Assembly: GCF_900110115.1 (NCBI RefSeq)
Contig: NZ_FOCM01000007.1
Span: forward strand, 62,001 to 126,000
DNA length: 64,000 nucleotides
Origin: Palleronia pelagia
GTDB taxonomy: Bacteria; Pseudomonadota; Alphaproteobacteria; Rhodobacterales; Rhodobacteraceae
Direction: 5' to 3'
Of this stretch, positions 18,081 to 28,536 are shown in pieces. Position numbers and translations under genes: made by a program. The first letter of the stretch is position 1. Every line of letters begins with the position of its first letter. The notes under the pieces are model-generated. The model was not told the origin of the DNA. It saw nothing but the letters and a program-made list of their open reading frames with translations, and did no database searches.

Positions 18081-19004
18081 TTACGCGGCCAGCCGAACCA
18101 GGTCGCGCGGTCCCGCACCCGCCCCCGGAAGGCGCGCGGCAAGGGTGGCATCGGCCTCGACCAGCCGCGCGGCGCCGGGCCGAGCGAACAACGTGCGCAG
18201 CAGGGCATTGGTCATCGCGTGGCCCGAGCGCACGCCGGTATAGCGGCCCAGGATCGGCGCACCGGCCAGCGCCAGGTCACCCAGCGCATCCAGCATCTTG
18301 TGGCGCACCGCCTCGTCCTTGTGGCGCAGGCCGCCGGGGCTGAGCACGTCGGCGCCGTCGACGACCACCGCGTTTTCCAGCGTCCCGCCAAGGGCGAGAC
18401 CGCGCGCGCGCATGGCGTCCACGTCCGCCTGGCGGCAGAAGGTGCGGCTGTCGGCCAGTTCGCGCACGAAAGCGCCGTTGGCGATGCGCAGGCACTTGTC
18501 CTGGCGGCCGATGGCGGCGTCGGTGAAATCGATGTGGAAGTCGATCTCGAAATCGTCGCTGGGCTCCAGCCGGGCCCAGGCGGGACCGTTGCGCACCTCG
18601 ACCGTCTCGAGGATCCGCAGCGCCATGACGGGCGAGTCGAACCGCTCCAGCCCCGTCTCGAGGATGGCGGCGACGAAAGGCGCGGACGAGCCGTCGAGGA
18701 TCGGCAGCTCGGGCCCGTCGACGTCGATCGTCAGGTTGTGGATGCCGCAACCGGCAACGGCGGCCATCACGTGCTCGACCGTCGAGACGTCGACGCGGTC
18801 GGCATTGACCAGGCGGGTGCAAAGCTCGCCCTGCTCGACCTGCGCCCAATGGGCGGGGATCAGGGCGTTGCGGCCCGACACGTCGGTGCGGCGGAACCAG
18901 ATGCCGAAATTCGCGGCGGCCGGGCGCAGGGTCATGCGCACGTTGCGGCCCGAATGCAGGCCCACGCCGTCGAAGCTGATCGCTTTTTTCAAAGTTGTCT
19001 GCAT
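18081..19004 (-). CDS. lpxC: UDP-3-O-acyl-N-acetylglucosamine deacetylase
   Basis: A 307-residue LpxC, the zinc enzyme of the committed step of lipid A synthesis. Visible: the N-terminal FDGVGLHSGRNV, zinc ligand His in STVEHVMAAV near 79, the second His and the Asp in AVRHKMLDALGD near 237-241, and the general acid/base His in SGHAMTNALL near 264. Length matches the family. It has its own promoter candidate at 19046-19074 and is separated from ftsZ by a terminator, so it is not a simple read-through from the division genes. Confidence 0.97.
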   Translation of the reverse strand: MQTTLKKAISFDGVGLHSGRNVRMTLRPAAANFGIWFRRTDVSGRNALIPAHWAQVEQGELCTRLVNADRVDVSTVEHVMAAVAGCGIHNLTIDVDGPELPILDGSSAPFVAAILETGLERFDSPVMALRILETVEVRNGPAWARLEPSDDFEIDFHIDFTDAAIGRQDKCLRIANGAFVRELADSRTFCRQADVDAMRARGLALGGTLENAVVVDGADVLSPGGLRHKDEAVRHKMLDALGDLALAGAPILGRYTGVRSGHAMTNALLRTLFARPGAARLVEADATLAARLPGAGAGPRDLVRLAA

Positions 19005-19045
19005 CTTGCCCCACTTTCGCCGGTATACCGGTCTCCGGTCAGTCT

Positions 19046-19074
19046 GACTTAGGGGCGGGGGCGGCGCCGCTCAA
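19046..19074 (-). promoter_or_regulatory. Promoter candidate for lpxC
   Basis: On the minus strand TTGAGC, 17 bases of almost pure G+C, TAAGTC, about 42 bases before the lpxC ATG. It lies between the ftsZ terminator and lpxC, where an independent promoter would be needed. Confidence 0.5.
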
Positions 19075-19170
19075 TTCAAGCTTTGCAACGTTGGTGTAAC
19101 AGCGGCATCCCAGGGTCGGCAGGATTTCGCCGAGAGGCGCTTGGGGCCACCCAAATACCTGTTTTCGAAC

Positions 19171-19200
19171 GAAAAAGGGCCGGTCTGCACCGGCCCTTCG
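19171..19200 (-). terminator. Rho-independent terminator of ftsZ
   Basis: Read on the minus strand: a 10-bp perfect stem (AAGGGCCGGT / ACCGGCCCTT) with a 4-base loop, followed by a run of five T. It begins about 22 bases after the ftsZ stop codon and closes the division operon before lpxC. Confidence 0.85.
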
Positions 19201-19220
19201 TTCACGAAATATTAGGCTTT

Positions 19221-20843
19221 TCAGTTCGCCTGGCGCCGCAGGAAGGCCGGGATTTCGATCCGGTCCTGGTCGTTCGGCGTCTCGTCCTGGCGCGGCACGG
19301 CCTGCGTGCGCGGCTCGGCACGGCGGGCCGGCATGGCACCGGAGGGAGCCGAGCGCTCGGCCGTTTCGGGCTGGCCGGTCATCCGACCGATCAACGAGTT
19401 GATCCCGAAACGCGGGCGCGCCTCGCCGCTCGCCGGCTGGGGGGCGTGGCCACGCGGCGCGGCCTGGGGCTGACCACCGTGCTGCGGCGCGGGCGGCGCC
19501 TTGCGCACGGCCTGCTCCAGCCGCGCCAGCGCCTCGGAGGACGGCTGGCCGGGCACCGCGGTGCGAACGGGCGCGGCGGGCGCCTCGGCCACGGGCTCGG
19601 GGCGGTATGCCGGTGCGGGAAGATCGCCTTCGTCCTGATCGTCGAAAAGCTCGGGCGCGGGGGCCTTTTCAGCCCGGCGCTGTTCCCAGTCGGCGAAGAA
19701 GTCGGGCTCGTCCGACGACGCACGCTCGACCGGCTCGGCCACCGGACGGGGCGCGGGTGCCTCCGCGCGAACGGGCTCAGGGCGGTTCTGAGGTGCGGTG
19801 GCCGGCTCGTCGGCGCGAGGACCGGCCAGCGGCTCGGACAGGCGGCGGCGCGGCACCGGAGTGTCGGCCACCTGGGCCACGGCGTCGATGCCGGTCGCCA
19901 CGACGCTGACGCGCATGCGGCCTTCCATGTGCTCGTCCAGGGTCGAACCGACGATGATATGCGCGTCCTGGTCGACCTTCTCACGGATGACGTTGGCGGC
20001 TTCGTCCAGTTCGAACAGGGTCATGTCGTAGCCACCGATCACGTTGATCAGCACGCCCTTGGCGCCATTAAGGCTGATCTCGTCCAGCAGCGGGTTTGCG
20101 ATGGCCAGTTCGGCGGCCTTCAGCGCGCGATCCTCGCCCTCGGCCTCGCCGGTGCCCATCATGGCCTTGCCCATCTCGTCCATGACCGAGCGGACATCGG
20201 CGAAGTCGAGGTTGATCAGGCCCGGGCGGACCATCAGGTCGGTCACGCCCTTCACACCCTGGTAGAGCACGTCGTCGGCCAACCCGAAGGCGTCGGTGCA
20301 GGTGGTGTTCTCGTTGGCGAGACGGAACAGGTTCTGGTTGGGGATGATGATCAGTGTGTCGACCATCTTCTGCAGCGCCTCGATGCCCTCTTCGGCCTGG
20401 CGCATCCGCTTCGAGCCCTCGAACTGGAAGGGCTTCGTGACGACGCCGACGGTCAGAACGCCAAGCTCGCGCGCGGCCTGGGCGATGATCGGCGTGGCGC
20501 CGGTGCCGGTGCCGCCGCCCATGCCGGCGGTGATGAAGCACATGTGGCTGCCAGCCAGGTGATCGACGATTTCCTCGATGCTTTCTTCCGCGGCGGCGGC
20601 CCCCACGGCCGAGCGCGCGCCCGCGCCCAGGCCTTCGGTGACCTTGACGCCCATTTGCACCTTGGTGGTGGCCATGGATTGCTGCAACGCCTGGGCGTCG
20701 GTGTTCGCGACGACGAACTCGACACCGTCAAGCTGCTTTTCGATCATGTTATTGACCGCGTTGCCGCCAGCGCCACCGACACCAAATACGGTGATGCGAG
20801 GCTTCAGCTCGTCACGCTGAGGAACCGAGAGATTCAGAGTCAT
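19221..20843 (-). CDS. ftsZ: Cell division protein FtsZ
   Basis: A 540-residue FtsZ, the tubulin-like GTPase of the division ring. The GTP-binding signature GGGTGTG is at about 109-115, [14 protein letters not shown] near 20-33, and the T7 loop [11 protein letters not shown] is present. The folded core ends near 320; about 205 residues of A, P, R, E-rich linker follow, and the end [14 protein letters not shown] is the conserved C-terminal peptide that binds FtsA. The long linker is usual in alphaproteobacteria. A sigma-70-like promoter lies in the gap to ftsA, so ftsZ can be expressed apart from the upstream genes. Confidence 0.98.
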   Translation of the reverse strand: MTLNLSVPQRDELKPRITVFGVGGAGGNAVNNMIEKQLDGVEFVVANTDAQALQQSMATTKVQMGVKVTEGLGAGARSAVGAAAAEESIEEIVDHLAGSHMCFITAGMGGGTGTGATPIIAQAARELGVLTVGVVTKPFQFEGSKRMRQAEEGIEALQKMVDTLIIIPNQNLFRLANENTTCTDAFGLADDVLYQGVKGVTDLMVRPGLINLDFADVRSVMDEMGKAMMGTGEAEGEDRALKAAELAIANPLLDEISLNGAKGVLINVIGGYDMTLFELDEAANVIREKVDQDAHIIVGSTLDEHMEGRMRVSVVATGIDAVAQVADTPVPRRRLSEPLAGPRADEPATAPQNRPEPVRAEAPAPRPVAEPVERASSDEPDFFADWEQRRAEKAPAPELFDDQDEGDLPAPAYRPEPVAEAPAAPVRTAVPGQPSSEALARLEQAVRKAPPAPQHGGQPQAAPRGHAPQPASGEARPRFGINSLIGRMTGQPETAERSAPSGAMPARRAEPRTQAVPRQDETPNDQDRIEIPAFLRRQAN

Positions 20844-20910
20844 GTTTTTGTCCGCCTGTAGTTTCTGCCCCGGACTGCCGACCGGGATTTCGCCGTTTTG
20901 ATTGATCCCG

Positions 20911-20939
20911 ATTCTATCGCCACATTTCTGTCACGTCAC
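20911..20939 (-). promoter_or_regulatory. Promoter candidate for ftsZ
   Basis: On the minus strand GTGACG, 17 bases, TAGAAT, about 70 bases before the ftsZ ATG in the 178-base ftsA-ftsZ gap, which is clearly richer in A+T than the surrounding genes. The -35 box is weak. Confidence 0.35.
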
Positions 20940-21021
20940 CCGCTATTGTTCGAATTCTCCAACATTTTTCATGGCTTACGGGCGCCGAAACCAGTTAATC
21001 CAGTTTATGAAGAACGCGGTG

Positions 21022-22359
21022 TTACCAATTGTCTTTGAACCATTTTACCGCCCGGCGAAGCGATCTGGCGGGATAGCCGTCCGTAGGAATCTCGAAATCC
21101 CACCACTCGTCCTGCGGGTGAGCCGCGAAAAGGCACAACCCAACGGCGCTGGCGAACGCGGCGCCGGTGGCCTTTTCGGGCAATCCGGCGACCCGCAGCG
21201 GACGCCCGATGCGGACCTGTTGTCCGAGAATCCGGGGCGCCAGGTGGTCGAGACCGGGAATCTGGCTCGACCCGCCGGTCAGGACGATCTGCTGACTCGG
21301 CAGATGCTCGAATCCGGCGGCGTCCAGACGGGTTCGGACCTCCTCCAATATCTCCTCGACCCGGGGGCGCATGATGCCGATCAGCTCGGCCCGGCTGGCG
21401 GTGCGCTGATCGCGGTCCCAGTCGCCCGTCTCTTCCCCGCCGAGCGCGATCATCTCGCGATCGTCCATGGAGGTCGCGACCACCCCGCCATGCAGGGTCT
21501 TCAGCCGCTCGGCCGTGGAAAGCGACACCTGCAAGCCCTTGGCGATGTCGCTGGTGATGTTGTCGCCGCCCATGCGGACGCTGTCGGCGAAGATCATGTG
21601 CTTCTTCATGAAGATCGACAGGCCGGTGGCCCCGCCGCCAAGGTCGACGCAGGCGGCGCCCAGTTCCTGCTCGTCCTCGACGAGGCTGGCGATCGCGCTG
21701 ACGTAGGACGACGATGCAACGCCGGCCAATTCCAGGTCGCAGCGCTTGAGGCAGTGGATCAGGCTCGCCACGACCTTGCTGTCCACCGTCAGCAGGTGCA
21801 TGTCGCAGGCCAGCGTGTTGCCCATGTGTCCGCGCGGATCGCCCATGCCGCTGCGGTGATCCAGTGCGAAGTTCACGGGCTGGGCGTGAAGCACCTCGCG
21901 ATCCTCGCCGAAGGGCGGCACGTCGCAGGCGGCCATGCAGCGCGCCACGTCCTGCTCGGTCACCGGCCCGCCGCCCACGTCGATCTGGCCCGCCAGCCCA
22001 TAGCTGCGCGGGTCGCCCCCCGACAGCGTCGCGATGACGTGGTCGACCCGGATCTGCGCCATCTTCTGCGCGCCCTGCACGGCGGTGCGGATCGCGCGCT
22101 CGGTCTCGGGCATGGTGTCGACCTCGCCGAAGCGGACACCGCGCGAGCGGGTAGTCGCCGCGCCGACGATGCGGAAGGTGCCCTGCCCGGCCATGGGACC
22201 GACGCCGTCCGACGCGCGGAACTGGTCCGGACCGTCGATCCGCAGCACCAGGCACGCCACCTTCGAGGTGCCCACGTCCAGCACCGCGATCACGCCCCGC
22301 TGCATCGCCGCCTTGCGCATGGCGCGCATGGCGCGCTGCGACTGGTAGAGATCCGTCAT
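21022..22359 (-). CDS. ftsA: Cell division protein FtsA
   Basis: A 445-residue actin-like ATPase that ties FtsZ to the membrane. The first phosphate loop reads VIAVLDVGTSKVACLVLR, the second phosphate motif is ACVDLGGGATGLSIF, and the adenosine motif is IVLTGGSSQIPG. The C-terminus ends SLRRAVKWFKDNW, the amphipathic membrane-targeting helix. It starts two bases after the ftsQ stop, so the pair is probably one message. Confidence 0.97.
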   Translation of the reverse strand: MTDLYQSQRAMRAMRKAAMQRGVIAVLDVGTSKVACLVLRIDGPDQFRASDGVGPMAGQGTFRIVGAATTRSRGVRFGEVDTMPETERAIRTAVQGAQKMAQIRVDHVIATLSGGDPRSYGLAGQIDVGGGPVTEQDVARCMAACDVPPFGEDREVLHAQPVNFALDHRSGMGDPRGHMGNTLACDMHLLTVDSKVVASLIHCLKRCDLELAGVASSSYVSAIASLVEDEQELGAACVDLGGGATGLSIFMKKHMIFADSVRMGGDNITSDIAKGLQVSLSTAERLKTLHGGVVATSMDDREMIALGGEETGDWDRDQRTASRAELIGIMRPRVEEILEEVRTRLDAAGFEHLPSQQIVLTGGSSQIPGLDHLAPRILGQQVRIGRPLRVAGLPEKATGAAFASAVGLCLFAAHPQDEWWDFEIPTDGYPARSLRRAVKWFKDNW

Positions 22360-22361
22360 GC

Positions 22362-23234
22362 CTAATCGTCCCCTAGTTCTATCATTTTTATCTGCCGCAT
22401 CGATTGCGCGGCTTCGGGCGCCAGCCGTACGGTCGGCCGCCGCGGGTTGCGCATGTCGACCAGCCGCACCTCGCGCGCCAGAAGGTCCTGCGCCTCGTCC
22501 ACGGCGATGACCTGCTCCAGCGCGCCCACGGGCGCGCGTTCGGGCAACAAAATGCGCTGACCACGGTCCAGCACGACCGTCCAGCGCCGTTCGCCCACGC
22601 GCAAAAGTCCCCGCAGCCGGGCGTTGAGCGGTTCGGCCGCGGCCACCAACTCCAAGGCCTCTGCCGCCGCACGGTCGGCACCGCGGCCGATGATCAGCGG
22701 AAGGTCCGGCCGCGCGCCCCGCTGCAGGATGGTCGACACGCGATTGCCGCCGCCATCCACAAGGTCCAGCCCGCGCGGGTTGCGCCACACCAGCGCCGGA
22801 ACCCGTTGCTGGACCTGTATATGCAGCACGCCGCCCGGACGGATGCGCAGGTCGGCGCGTTCGACCGCGTCCAGCCCCGCGACCGTCGCCTGCATCTGGG
22901 CGAGGTCGAGGTCGAAAGACGACATGGGGAAGTCCAGCGGCAGGATCTCGCGAATATCTTCCGAAATATCCGGGGTCGCTCCGTCGATGGCCATCAGCTT
23001 GACCATGAACTCCTCGCGGCTCTGGATCTCGGTCTTCACCTGCTGCCACCACAGGCCCATGGCGTCGCGCCGGTCCTGGTCCGACAGGGCCAGCACGCCG
23101 ATCAGAACCATGATGGAGGCCGGGAGGCCGAAGACGAAGCCGCGCCGCACGCTCGGCGTGAGCATCAGCCGCTGGAGCCGGTAGGCCAAGCGCGAGGGCG
23201 CGGGGTCGCGGGGGCCTTGGCCTACCTGAGACAT
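22362..23234 (-). CDS. ftsQ: Cell division protein FtsQ
   Basis: A 290-residue bitopic inner-membrane protein of the divisome. A short cytoplasmic arm is followed by one membrane helix at about 34-55 ([18 protein letters not shown]), then a POTRA domain ([21 protein letters not shown]) and the FtsQ beta domain. The start MSQVGQ lies inside the end of ddl, overlapping by 13 bases; a longer in-frame start nine codons earlier overlaps more. Context and length agree with FtsQ. Confidence 0.94.
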   Translation of the reverse strand: MSQVGQGPRDPAPSRLAYRLQRLMLTPSVRRGFVFGLPASIMVLIGVLALSDQDRRDAMGLWWQQVKTEIQSREEFMVKLMAIDGATPDISEDIREILPLDFPMSSFDLDLAQMQATVAGLDAVERADLRIRPGGVLHIQVQQRVPALVWRNPRGLDLVDGGGNRVSTILQRGARPDLPLIIGRGADRAAAEALELVAAAEPLNARLRGLLRVGERRWTVVLDRGQRILLPERAPVGALEQVIAVDEAQDLLAREVRLVDMRNPRRPTVRLAPEAAQSMRQIKMIELGDD

Positions 23235-24154
23235 GAGGCGTCCTTCACCATCCAGTCGCAAAGCGCGCCGAACGCCATGCCCGCATGCGCCGCCTGTTCG
23301 GGGGTCAGCGACGTGGGCGTCATTCCGGGCTGCGTATTCGTTTCGAGCAGGATCAGCCCGTCACGGCCGCGCGCCTCGTCCCAGCGGAAATCGGTGCGGC
23401 TGACGCCACGACACCCCAGCGCCGCGTGCGCGCGGAGCGCGTACTCGAGGCAGGCTTCGGTGATCTCGGGGGGCACCTGGGCGGGGATCACGTGGCGCGA
23501 TCCACCCGCGACGTATTTCGCGTCGTAGTCGTACCAGCCGTCGGTCAGGATGTCGGTCACGCCCAGCGCCCGCGCCGGCCCCTGGGGCCCAGCCCCCAGC
23601 ACGGTGGTCGTCAGCTCGCGCCCCGGGGCAAAGCGTTCGACCATCACCAGCTCGGGCATGTCGTCCGACAGGGCGGGCGGGCCGTTGGTGTCTGCCGGCA
23701 CCAGGTAGACGCCCACGCTGGAGCCTTCGTTGAACGGCTTCACCACGTAGGGCGGGTCCATCACGTGGGCGCGGCGGACATCTTCGCTCCGGGCCAGCAG
23801 CGATGGCACGACCGGCAGGCCCGCGCGGCGATAGGCGTCCTTCGAGCGTTCCTTGTCCATGGCAAGCGCCGAGGCCAGCACACCGGAATGGGTATAGGGC
23901 AGGCCCATCCATTCCAGCAGGCCCTGCACGCAGCCATCCTCGCCCCAGCGACCGTGAAGCGCGTTGAAAACCACTTCTGGTGAAATTTCGGACAGGCGCA
24001 GGGCCAGGTCGGCGCCAGCGTCGACCTCGATCACCTCGTACCCCTGCCCCGACAGCGCAATCGCACATTCACGCCCCGACGACAGCGAGACTTCACGCTC
24101 GGCCGACGGACCGCCCATAAGGACTGCCACCTTGGGGTTTGCCCTGCTCGACAT
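23222..24154 (-). CDS. ddl: D-alanine--D-alanine ligase
   Basis: A 310-residue ATP-grasp ligase that makes the D-Ala-D-Ala dipeptide for peptidoglycan. [15 protein letters not shown] opens the N-terminal domain, [19 protein letters not shown] follows, then [13 protein letters not shown] (ATP-binding loop) and the metal-binding [15 protein letters not shown] near the end. The start [15 protein letters not shown] was preferred to an in-frame ATG 32 codons upstream, which would run into murB and has no family counterpart. It overlaps ftsQ by 13 bases. Confidence 0.96.
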   Translation of the reverse strand: MSSRANPKVAVLMGGPSAEREVSLSSGRECAIALSGQGYEVIEVDAGADLALRLSEISPEVVFNALHGRWGEDGCVQGLLEWMGLPYTHSGVLASALAMDKERSKDAYRRAGLPVVPSLLARSEDVRRAHVMDPPYVVKPFNEGSSVGVYLVPADTNGPPALSDDMPELVMVERFAPGRELTTTVLGAGPQGPARALGVTDILTDGWYDYDAKYVAGGSRHVIPAQVPPEITEACLEYALRAHAALGCRGVSRTDFRWDEARGRDGLILLETNTQPGMTPTSLTPEQAAHAGMAFGALCDWMVKDASCLR

Positions 24155-24194
24155 ACCCGCTCTCTGTGCCTCTGGCCCGGCTTTGCGGGCCTTA

Positions 24195-25166
24195 TTATTC
24201 TGCGTCGCGGCTTGTGTTTTGTCCGCGTTCACCGGCAGCCGCGGGTTCACCCACGCGCCATACTTCCCACTCTAGACGAATCGCGCTGGTTTGAAAGACC
24301 TTTTGGCGAACATGCTCGCCGAGATTTTCCAGATCTGCGGCAGTTGCGCCACCCGTGTTGATCAGGAAGTTCGGGTGCTTCTCGGACATTTGCGCCCCGC
24401 CGATCCGCGCGCCGCGCAGCCCCGCGTCGTCGATGACCTTCCAGGCCTTGAGCTCGTGGGTGTCGTCGTCGCGCCCGGTGCTGCTGTGTCCCGCCGGGTT
24501 GCGGAAGGTTGACCCGGCAGTGCGGTCCTTGGTGGGCTGGGTGGCGTCGCGCTTGGCCAGCTGGTCTTCCATCCGCGCGGTCAGCGTGTCGGGGTCGCCC
24601 GCGTCGGCCCGCAGGCGCGCATGGGTGATGACCCAGCCGTCGGGAAGCTCGGAATGGCGATAGGCCAACTGCAGCTCGGCCGCCGGGATCGTCACGACCT
24701 TGCCCGCGCGGGTGACTGCGTCGACCTCGATCAGGTGGTCGGCAATATATGTGCCGTAGCAGCCCGCATTCATCCGCACAGCGCCGCCGATGGCCCCGGG
24801 GATCGTGCGCAGGAAGGTCAGATCGCGTCCCGCCGCCGCGGCCTTGCGGGCCACGTGGGCGTCGAGTGCGGCCGCCCCCGCCGTGACCACGTCGCCCTCG
24901 ATCGAGACGTCCATGAACGGCCGGCCCAGCCGGATCACCACGCCCCGCACGCCGCCGTCGCGCACGATCAGGTTGCTGCCCACACCCATGGGAAAGACCG
25001 GGATCTCGGGCGGCAGATCGCGCAGGAAATCGGCCAGGTCCGCGACATCGGCGGGCTGGAACAAGACATCGGCCGGGCCGCCCACGCGCAGCCATGTCAG
25101 CTCGCTCAGGTCGCGGTCCGGGGTCAGGCGCCCGCGCACGGCGGGAAGGGATCGGGTCAGGTCCAT
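24195..25166 (-). CDS. murB: UDP-N-acetylenolpyruvoylglucosamine reductase
   Basis: A 323-residue FAD enzyme that reduces the enolpyruvyl group to make UDP-MurNAc. Recognised by [16 protein letters not shown], the FAD loop [14 protein letters not shown], the [14 protein letters not shown] block and the C-terminal [13 protein letters not shown]-like stretch (here [16 protein letters not shown]). The catalytic serine lies in AGSTFRNP. An acidic insertion [12 protein letters not shown] follows that serine. Upstream of murB the usual murC is absent: the neighbour is a divergent DUF952 gene, so the division cluster begins here. Confidence 0.96.
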   Translation of the reverse strand: MDLTRSLPAVRGRLTPDRDLSELTWLRVGGPADVLFQPADVADLADFLRDLPPEIPVFPMGVGSNLIVRDGGVRGVVIRLGRPFMDVSIEGDVVTAGAAALDAHVARKAAAAGRDLTFLRTIPGAIGGAVRMNAGCYGTYIADHLIEVDAVTRAGKVVTIPAAELQLAYRHSELPDGWVITHARLRADAGDPDTLTARMEDQLAKRDATQPTKDRTAGSTFRNPAGHSSTGRDDDTHELKAWKVIDDAGLRGARIGGAQMSEKHPNFLINTGGATAADLENLGEHVRQKVFQTSAIRLEWEVWRVGEPAAAGERGQNTSRDAE

Positions 25167-25260
25167 GCGCCCGTGCCTATGCCATGCGCGCAGCCGATTC
25201 CAGTGGTGCCGTGGCGTGGCGGGGCTGGTCCCGCGGCCCGCGTCGTGGCAATGAAGCGCC

Positions 25261-25599
25261 ATGCTGGTTTACAAGATCTTCCGCCCCGCCGAATGGGACA
25301 AGCTGCAGCGCGACGGCGCGACCGACGGCGCGCCCATCGATGTCTCCGACGGCTATATCCACCTGTCCACGGCCGAGCAGACGCCCGAGACCCTGTCCAA
25401 GCATTTCGCGGGCGCCGAGGGGCTGATCCTCTGCGCGGTCGAGACCGATACGCTGGGCGACGCCTTGAAGTGGGAGCCGTCGCGCGGCGGCGCGCTGTTC
25501 CCGCATCTCTACCGCCGGATGAAACTGGACGACATCAGGTGGCACGCGCCCATCGGCCATGACGGCAGCCGTCATGTCCTGCCGGACCGGATGGCATGA
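25261..25599 (+). CDS. DUF952 domain protein
   Basis: A 112-residue DUF952 protein (PF06108). It opens [17 protein letters not shown], contains [21 protein letters not shown] near 40-60, [18 protein letters not shown] near 76-93 and the HVLP end. The family is probably a small alpha/beta enzyme domain related to ADP-ribosyltransferase-like folds, without a proven reaction. The stop overlaps the pyrD start (ATGA), so expression is coupled with pyrimidine synthesis. It is divergent from murB, 94 bases apart. Confidence 0.9.
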   Translation: MLVYKIFRPAEWDKLQRDGATDGAPIDVSDGYIHLSTAEQTPETLSKHFAGAEGLILCAVETDTLGDALKWEPSRGGALFPHLYRRMKLDDIRWHAPIGHDGSRHVLPDRMA

Positions 25600-26648
25600 G
25601 CCCGCTCGAGCGGCTGGGCCTGCGCGCGCTTCGGGCGTTCGACCCCGAGCGCGCCCATGGCCTTGCGCTCGCCGCCCTGCGCGCCGGGCTGGCGCCCTCC
25701 CCCGGCCCCGTGACATCGCACCGGCTGCGCGTGTCGCTGGGCGGGCTTGACCTGTCAAACCCCGTGGGGCTGGCTGCCGGGTTCGACAAGAACGCCGTTG
25801 CGCTGGCCCCGCTGGCCCGGGCCGGCTTCGGCTGGCTGGAGGTCGGGGCCGCCACCCCCCGGGCGCAGGAGGGCAACCCGCCCCCGCGCCTGTGGCGGCT
25901 GGCCGGGGACCGGGCCGTCATCAACCGCTTCGGCTTCAACAACGAAGGGGTCGACGCCATCGCCGCCCGCCTGGCGGCCGCGGCGACCGGCGTCCCGCGC
26001 GGGCTGAACCTGGGCGCCAACAAGGACAGCGCCGACCGCGCCGCCGATTTCGCCGCCGTGCTGACCCGCGCCGGGCAACATATCGATTTCGCGACCGTCA
26101 ATGTCTCGTCGCCCAACACCGAGAAGCTGCGCGACCTGCAAGGGGCCGAGGCTCTGGCGGCATTGCTGGCCAAGGTGATGGAGGCGAACGCGGCCCTTGC
26201 ACGGCCCCTGCCCGTCTTCGTCAAGATCGCACCGGACCTGTCGGATGCCGATCTGGCCGATATCGCCCGCGTGGCCGGGGATGCGGGTCTGTCGGGGATC
26301 GTCGCCACCAACACCACCCTGTCGCGCGACGGGATCGATCCGCGCCATGCCGACACGCCCGGCGGCTTGTCGGGCGCGCCGCTGTTCGAGCGGTCGACCA
26401 GGGTGCTGGCGAAACTGTCCACGCTCACCGACCTGCCGCTGGTGGGCGTGGGGGGCATCGGTTCGGCCGAGCAGGCCTACGCCAAGATCCGGGCCGGGGC
26501 GACGGCGGTGCAGCTATATTCCGCGATGGTGTTCCAGGGGATGTCGCTGGTGGCCGAGATCGCGCGGGGGCTGGACGACCTGCTGGTGCGCGACGGGTTC
26601 GACAGCGTCGCGCAGGCGGTGGGGACCGACCGCGACCGCTGGCGCTAG
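25596..26648 (+). CDS. pyrD: Dihydroorotate dehydrogenase (quinone), class 2
   Basis: A 350-residue membrane-associated flavoprotein that oxidises dihydroorotate to orotate with quinone. The N-terminal helices [18 protein letters not shown] belong to the class 2 quinone-binding extension; [38 protein letters not shown] (with the catalytic base serine) and [19 protein letters not shown] (FMN phosphate site) follow. Overlaps the DUF952 gene by four bases. Ends 4 bases before the converging MATE gene in a GCTAGCGCGCTAGC palindrome that contains both stop codons. Confidence 0.97.
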   Translation: MSPLERLGLRALRAFDPERAHGLALAALRAGLAPSPGPVTSHRLRVSLGGLDLSNPVGLAAGFDKNAVALAPLARAGFGWLEVGAATPRAQEGNPPPRLWRLAGDRAVINRFGFNNEGVDAIAARLAAAATGVPRGLNLGANKDSADRAADFAAVLTRAGQHIDFATVNVSSPNTEKLRDLQGAEALAALLAKVMEANAALARPLPVFVKIAPDLSDADLADIARVAGDAGLSGIVATNTTLSRDGIDPRHADTPGGLSGAPLFERSTRVLAKLSTLTDLPLVGVGGIGSAEQAYAKIRAGATAVQLYSAMVFQGMSLVAEIARGLDDLLVRDGFDSVAQAVGTDRDRWR

Positions 26649-26652
26649 CGCG

Positions 26653-27972
26653 CTAGCCGACCGACCGCTCCAGGCCTGGGTATTTCCAACCCAGCGTCGC
26701 GCCCCGGAACACGAAGCTCAGCAGGAACGCCATCCACAGCCCGTGATTGCCGAAGGCCGGGACCAGCGCCACTGCCGCCACGGCATAGAGCGCCGCCGAG
26801 ATCACCATCATGTTGCGCATGTCGCCCGTGCGCGTCGCGCCGATGAAGATGCCGTCCAGCATCCACGCCGCGCAACCCAGCACCGGTGCGGCGACCATAT
26901 AGGGCAGATAGATGCGCGCTTCGGCCCGCACGGGGTCGGCCGTCGTCATGATGTCGATGATCAACCCGCCCGCGACCGCGAAAAGCACCGCGAGCACGAT
27001 GCCGGAAACCCCGCCCCAAAGGCTTGCCACCATCGCCCCGCGCCGAAACAAGTCGCGCCGCCCGGCGCCCAGCGCGGCGCCGACGATGGCCTCGGCCGCG
27101 AAGGCGAAACCGTCCATGGCGTAGGCGGTGATCTGAAGGAATTGCAGCAGGATCTGGTTGGCCGCCAGCGGCACGTCCCCGAAGCGCGACCCGGTGAACA
27201 GGAAGCTCACGAAGATCGCCTGCAACAACAGCGACCGCAGGAGGATATCGCCGTTCACCTGCGCGAAGCGTTTCAGGCGCGCCGGGTCCGCCACCCGTGT
27301 CCAGTCACGCCAGGCGGCCGTCGCGAAGGCGTCGCGGCACAGCCACAGCCCCAGCGCGAGGCCCGACCATTCGGCGATGAAGGTGGCCCAGGCCACGCCG
27401 GTGACGCCCCAGCCGAGGCCCAGCACGAACCACAGATCCAGCCCGATGTTCAGCCCGTTTATGGCAACCTGTACCGCCAGCACGCCGCGCGTGCGTTCCG
27501 CCGCGATGAGCCATCCGGTAATCGCGTAGATCGAGATCAGCGCGGGGGCGGAGAACACGCGCACCGCCATGTAGTCGCGGGCCAGTGCCTCGACCTCGGT
27601 GCTGGCGGGCGACACTATGAAGGCCAGCCAGAAAAGCGGGATCTGCAACGCGATGATCGATACGCCCGCCATCAGGCCGATGCCCAGCGCGCGGCTGAGG
27701 ATCACCGCCGCCTCGGGCCCGTCGTTCCGGCCCAGCGCCTGGCTGGCGAAGCCGGTCGTTCCCATGCGCAGGAAGCCAAAGATCCAGTAGATCGCGGTCA
27801 GGATCACGGCGCCGATGCCCACGGCTCCGATGGGCGCGGCCTCGCCCAGCTGCCCGACGACTCCGGTGTCCACGATGCCCAGGATCGGTACCGTCGCGTT
27901 CGAAAGTACGATGGGCAGCGCCACGCCCAGAACGCGCGCATGGGTGACCGGTCGGGCCGTTGCCTCGGTCAT
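26653..27972 (-). CDS. MATE-family multidrug/cation antiporter (DinF-like)
   Basis: A 439-residue integral membrane protein with about twelve hydrophobic segments. The two internal repeats of the MATE fold can be followed: N-terminal LPIVLSNATVPILGIVDTGVVGQLG and the second half starting near RFAQVNGDILLRSLLL. The conserved Asp in helix 1 (VDTGVVG) is the residue that couples protons or sodium in DinF-type members. Substrate unknown. The start ATG has no strong binding site but matches family N-termini. A thioesterase gene precedes it by 45 bases on the same strand. Confidence 0.92.
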   Translation of the reverse strand: MTEATARPVTHARVLGVALPIVLSNATVPILGIVDTGVVGQLGEAAPIGAVGIGAVILTAIYWIFGFLRMGTTGFASQALGRNDGPEAAVILSRALGIGLMAGVSIIALQIPLFWLAFIVSPASTEVEALARDYMAVRVFSAPALISIYAITGWLIAAERTRGVLAVQVAINGLNIGLDLWFVLGLGWGVTGVAWATFIAEWSGLALGLWLCRDAFATAAWRDWTRVADPARLKRFAQVNGDILLRSLLLQAIFVSFLFTGSRFGDVPLAANQILLQFLQITAYAMDGFAFAAEAIVGAALGAGRRDLFRRGAMVASLWGGVSGIVLAVLFAVAGGLIIDIMTTADPVRAEARIYLPYMVAAPVLGCAAWMLDGIFIGATRTGDMRNMMVISAALYAVAAVALVPAFGNHGLWMAFLLSFVFRGATLGWKYPGLERSVG

Positions 27973-28017
27973 GCGCGGGAGGCGCGAAATCGGCTGCCGG
28001 TCATGGGCAGCCCGATC

Positions 28018-28536
28018 TCACCCATCCTCGCGCGCCTGGGGCATCAGGAAATGGCCAGTGGCCTGCGCGAACAACCGGTCGCGATTGTCCTGCCAGGCCT
28101 CGACCTGCACGCTGGCATAGCGCCGGCCCGACCGGTTGATCTTCGCCCGGGCATAGGCGTCGCGCGGCAGGCCCGAGCGCAGGTAGTCGATGGTCAGGTC
28201 GATGGTCTTGGGCATGCGCGGCAGGTTCCCCTGCTCCAGCGCCTCGGCCTCGATGCGGCCCGACTCGATCTCGTCCCACAGCCGCGACCAGGCCAGCGCG
28301 ATGGTCGCCGTCGTCTCAAGGAAAGCAGCGGTCGCGCCACCGTGCAGCGCGGGAAGCATCGGGTTGCCGATCAGTTTCTCATCGTAGGGCAGGATCGCGG
28401 TCAGTTCGTCCCCGCGCCGGTCGAAGCGGATGCCGAGGTAGCGCAGGTACGGAATGCCGCCGACCAGGGCGTCCAGCGCGGCATCGCGGCGGTGCTTGAC
28501 GACCTGCACCGGTTCGGGCTGCGGACGGCGGCTCAT
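28018..28536 (-). CDS. PaaI-type hotdog thioesterase (second of two)
   Basis: A 172-residue hotdog-fold protein, likely an acyl-CoA thioesterase. It carries [33 protein letters not shown], whose HGG is the typical start of the central helix and whose downstream Glu replaces the catalytic Asp/Thr of some members, and the terminal strand [15 protein letters not shown]. It is longer than its upstream neighbour by an insert near 85-105 ([17 protein letters not shown]). ATG overlaps the preceding thioesterase stop by four bases. The two are paralogues and may form a heteromer. Confidence 0.88.
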   Translation of the reverse strand: MSRRPQPEPVQVVKHRRDAALDALVGGIPYLRYLGIRFDRRGDELTAILPYDEKLIGNPMLPALHGGATAAFLETTATIALAWSRLWDEIESGRIEAEALEQGNLPRMPKTIDLTIDYLRSGLPRDAYARAKINRSGRRYASVQVEAWQDNRDRLFAQATGHFLMPQAREDG

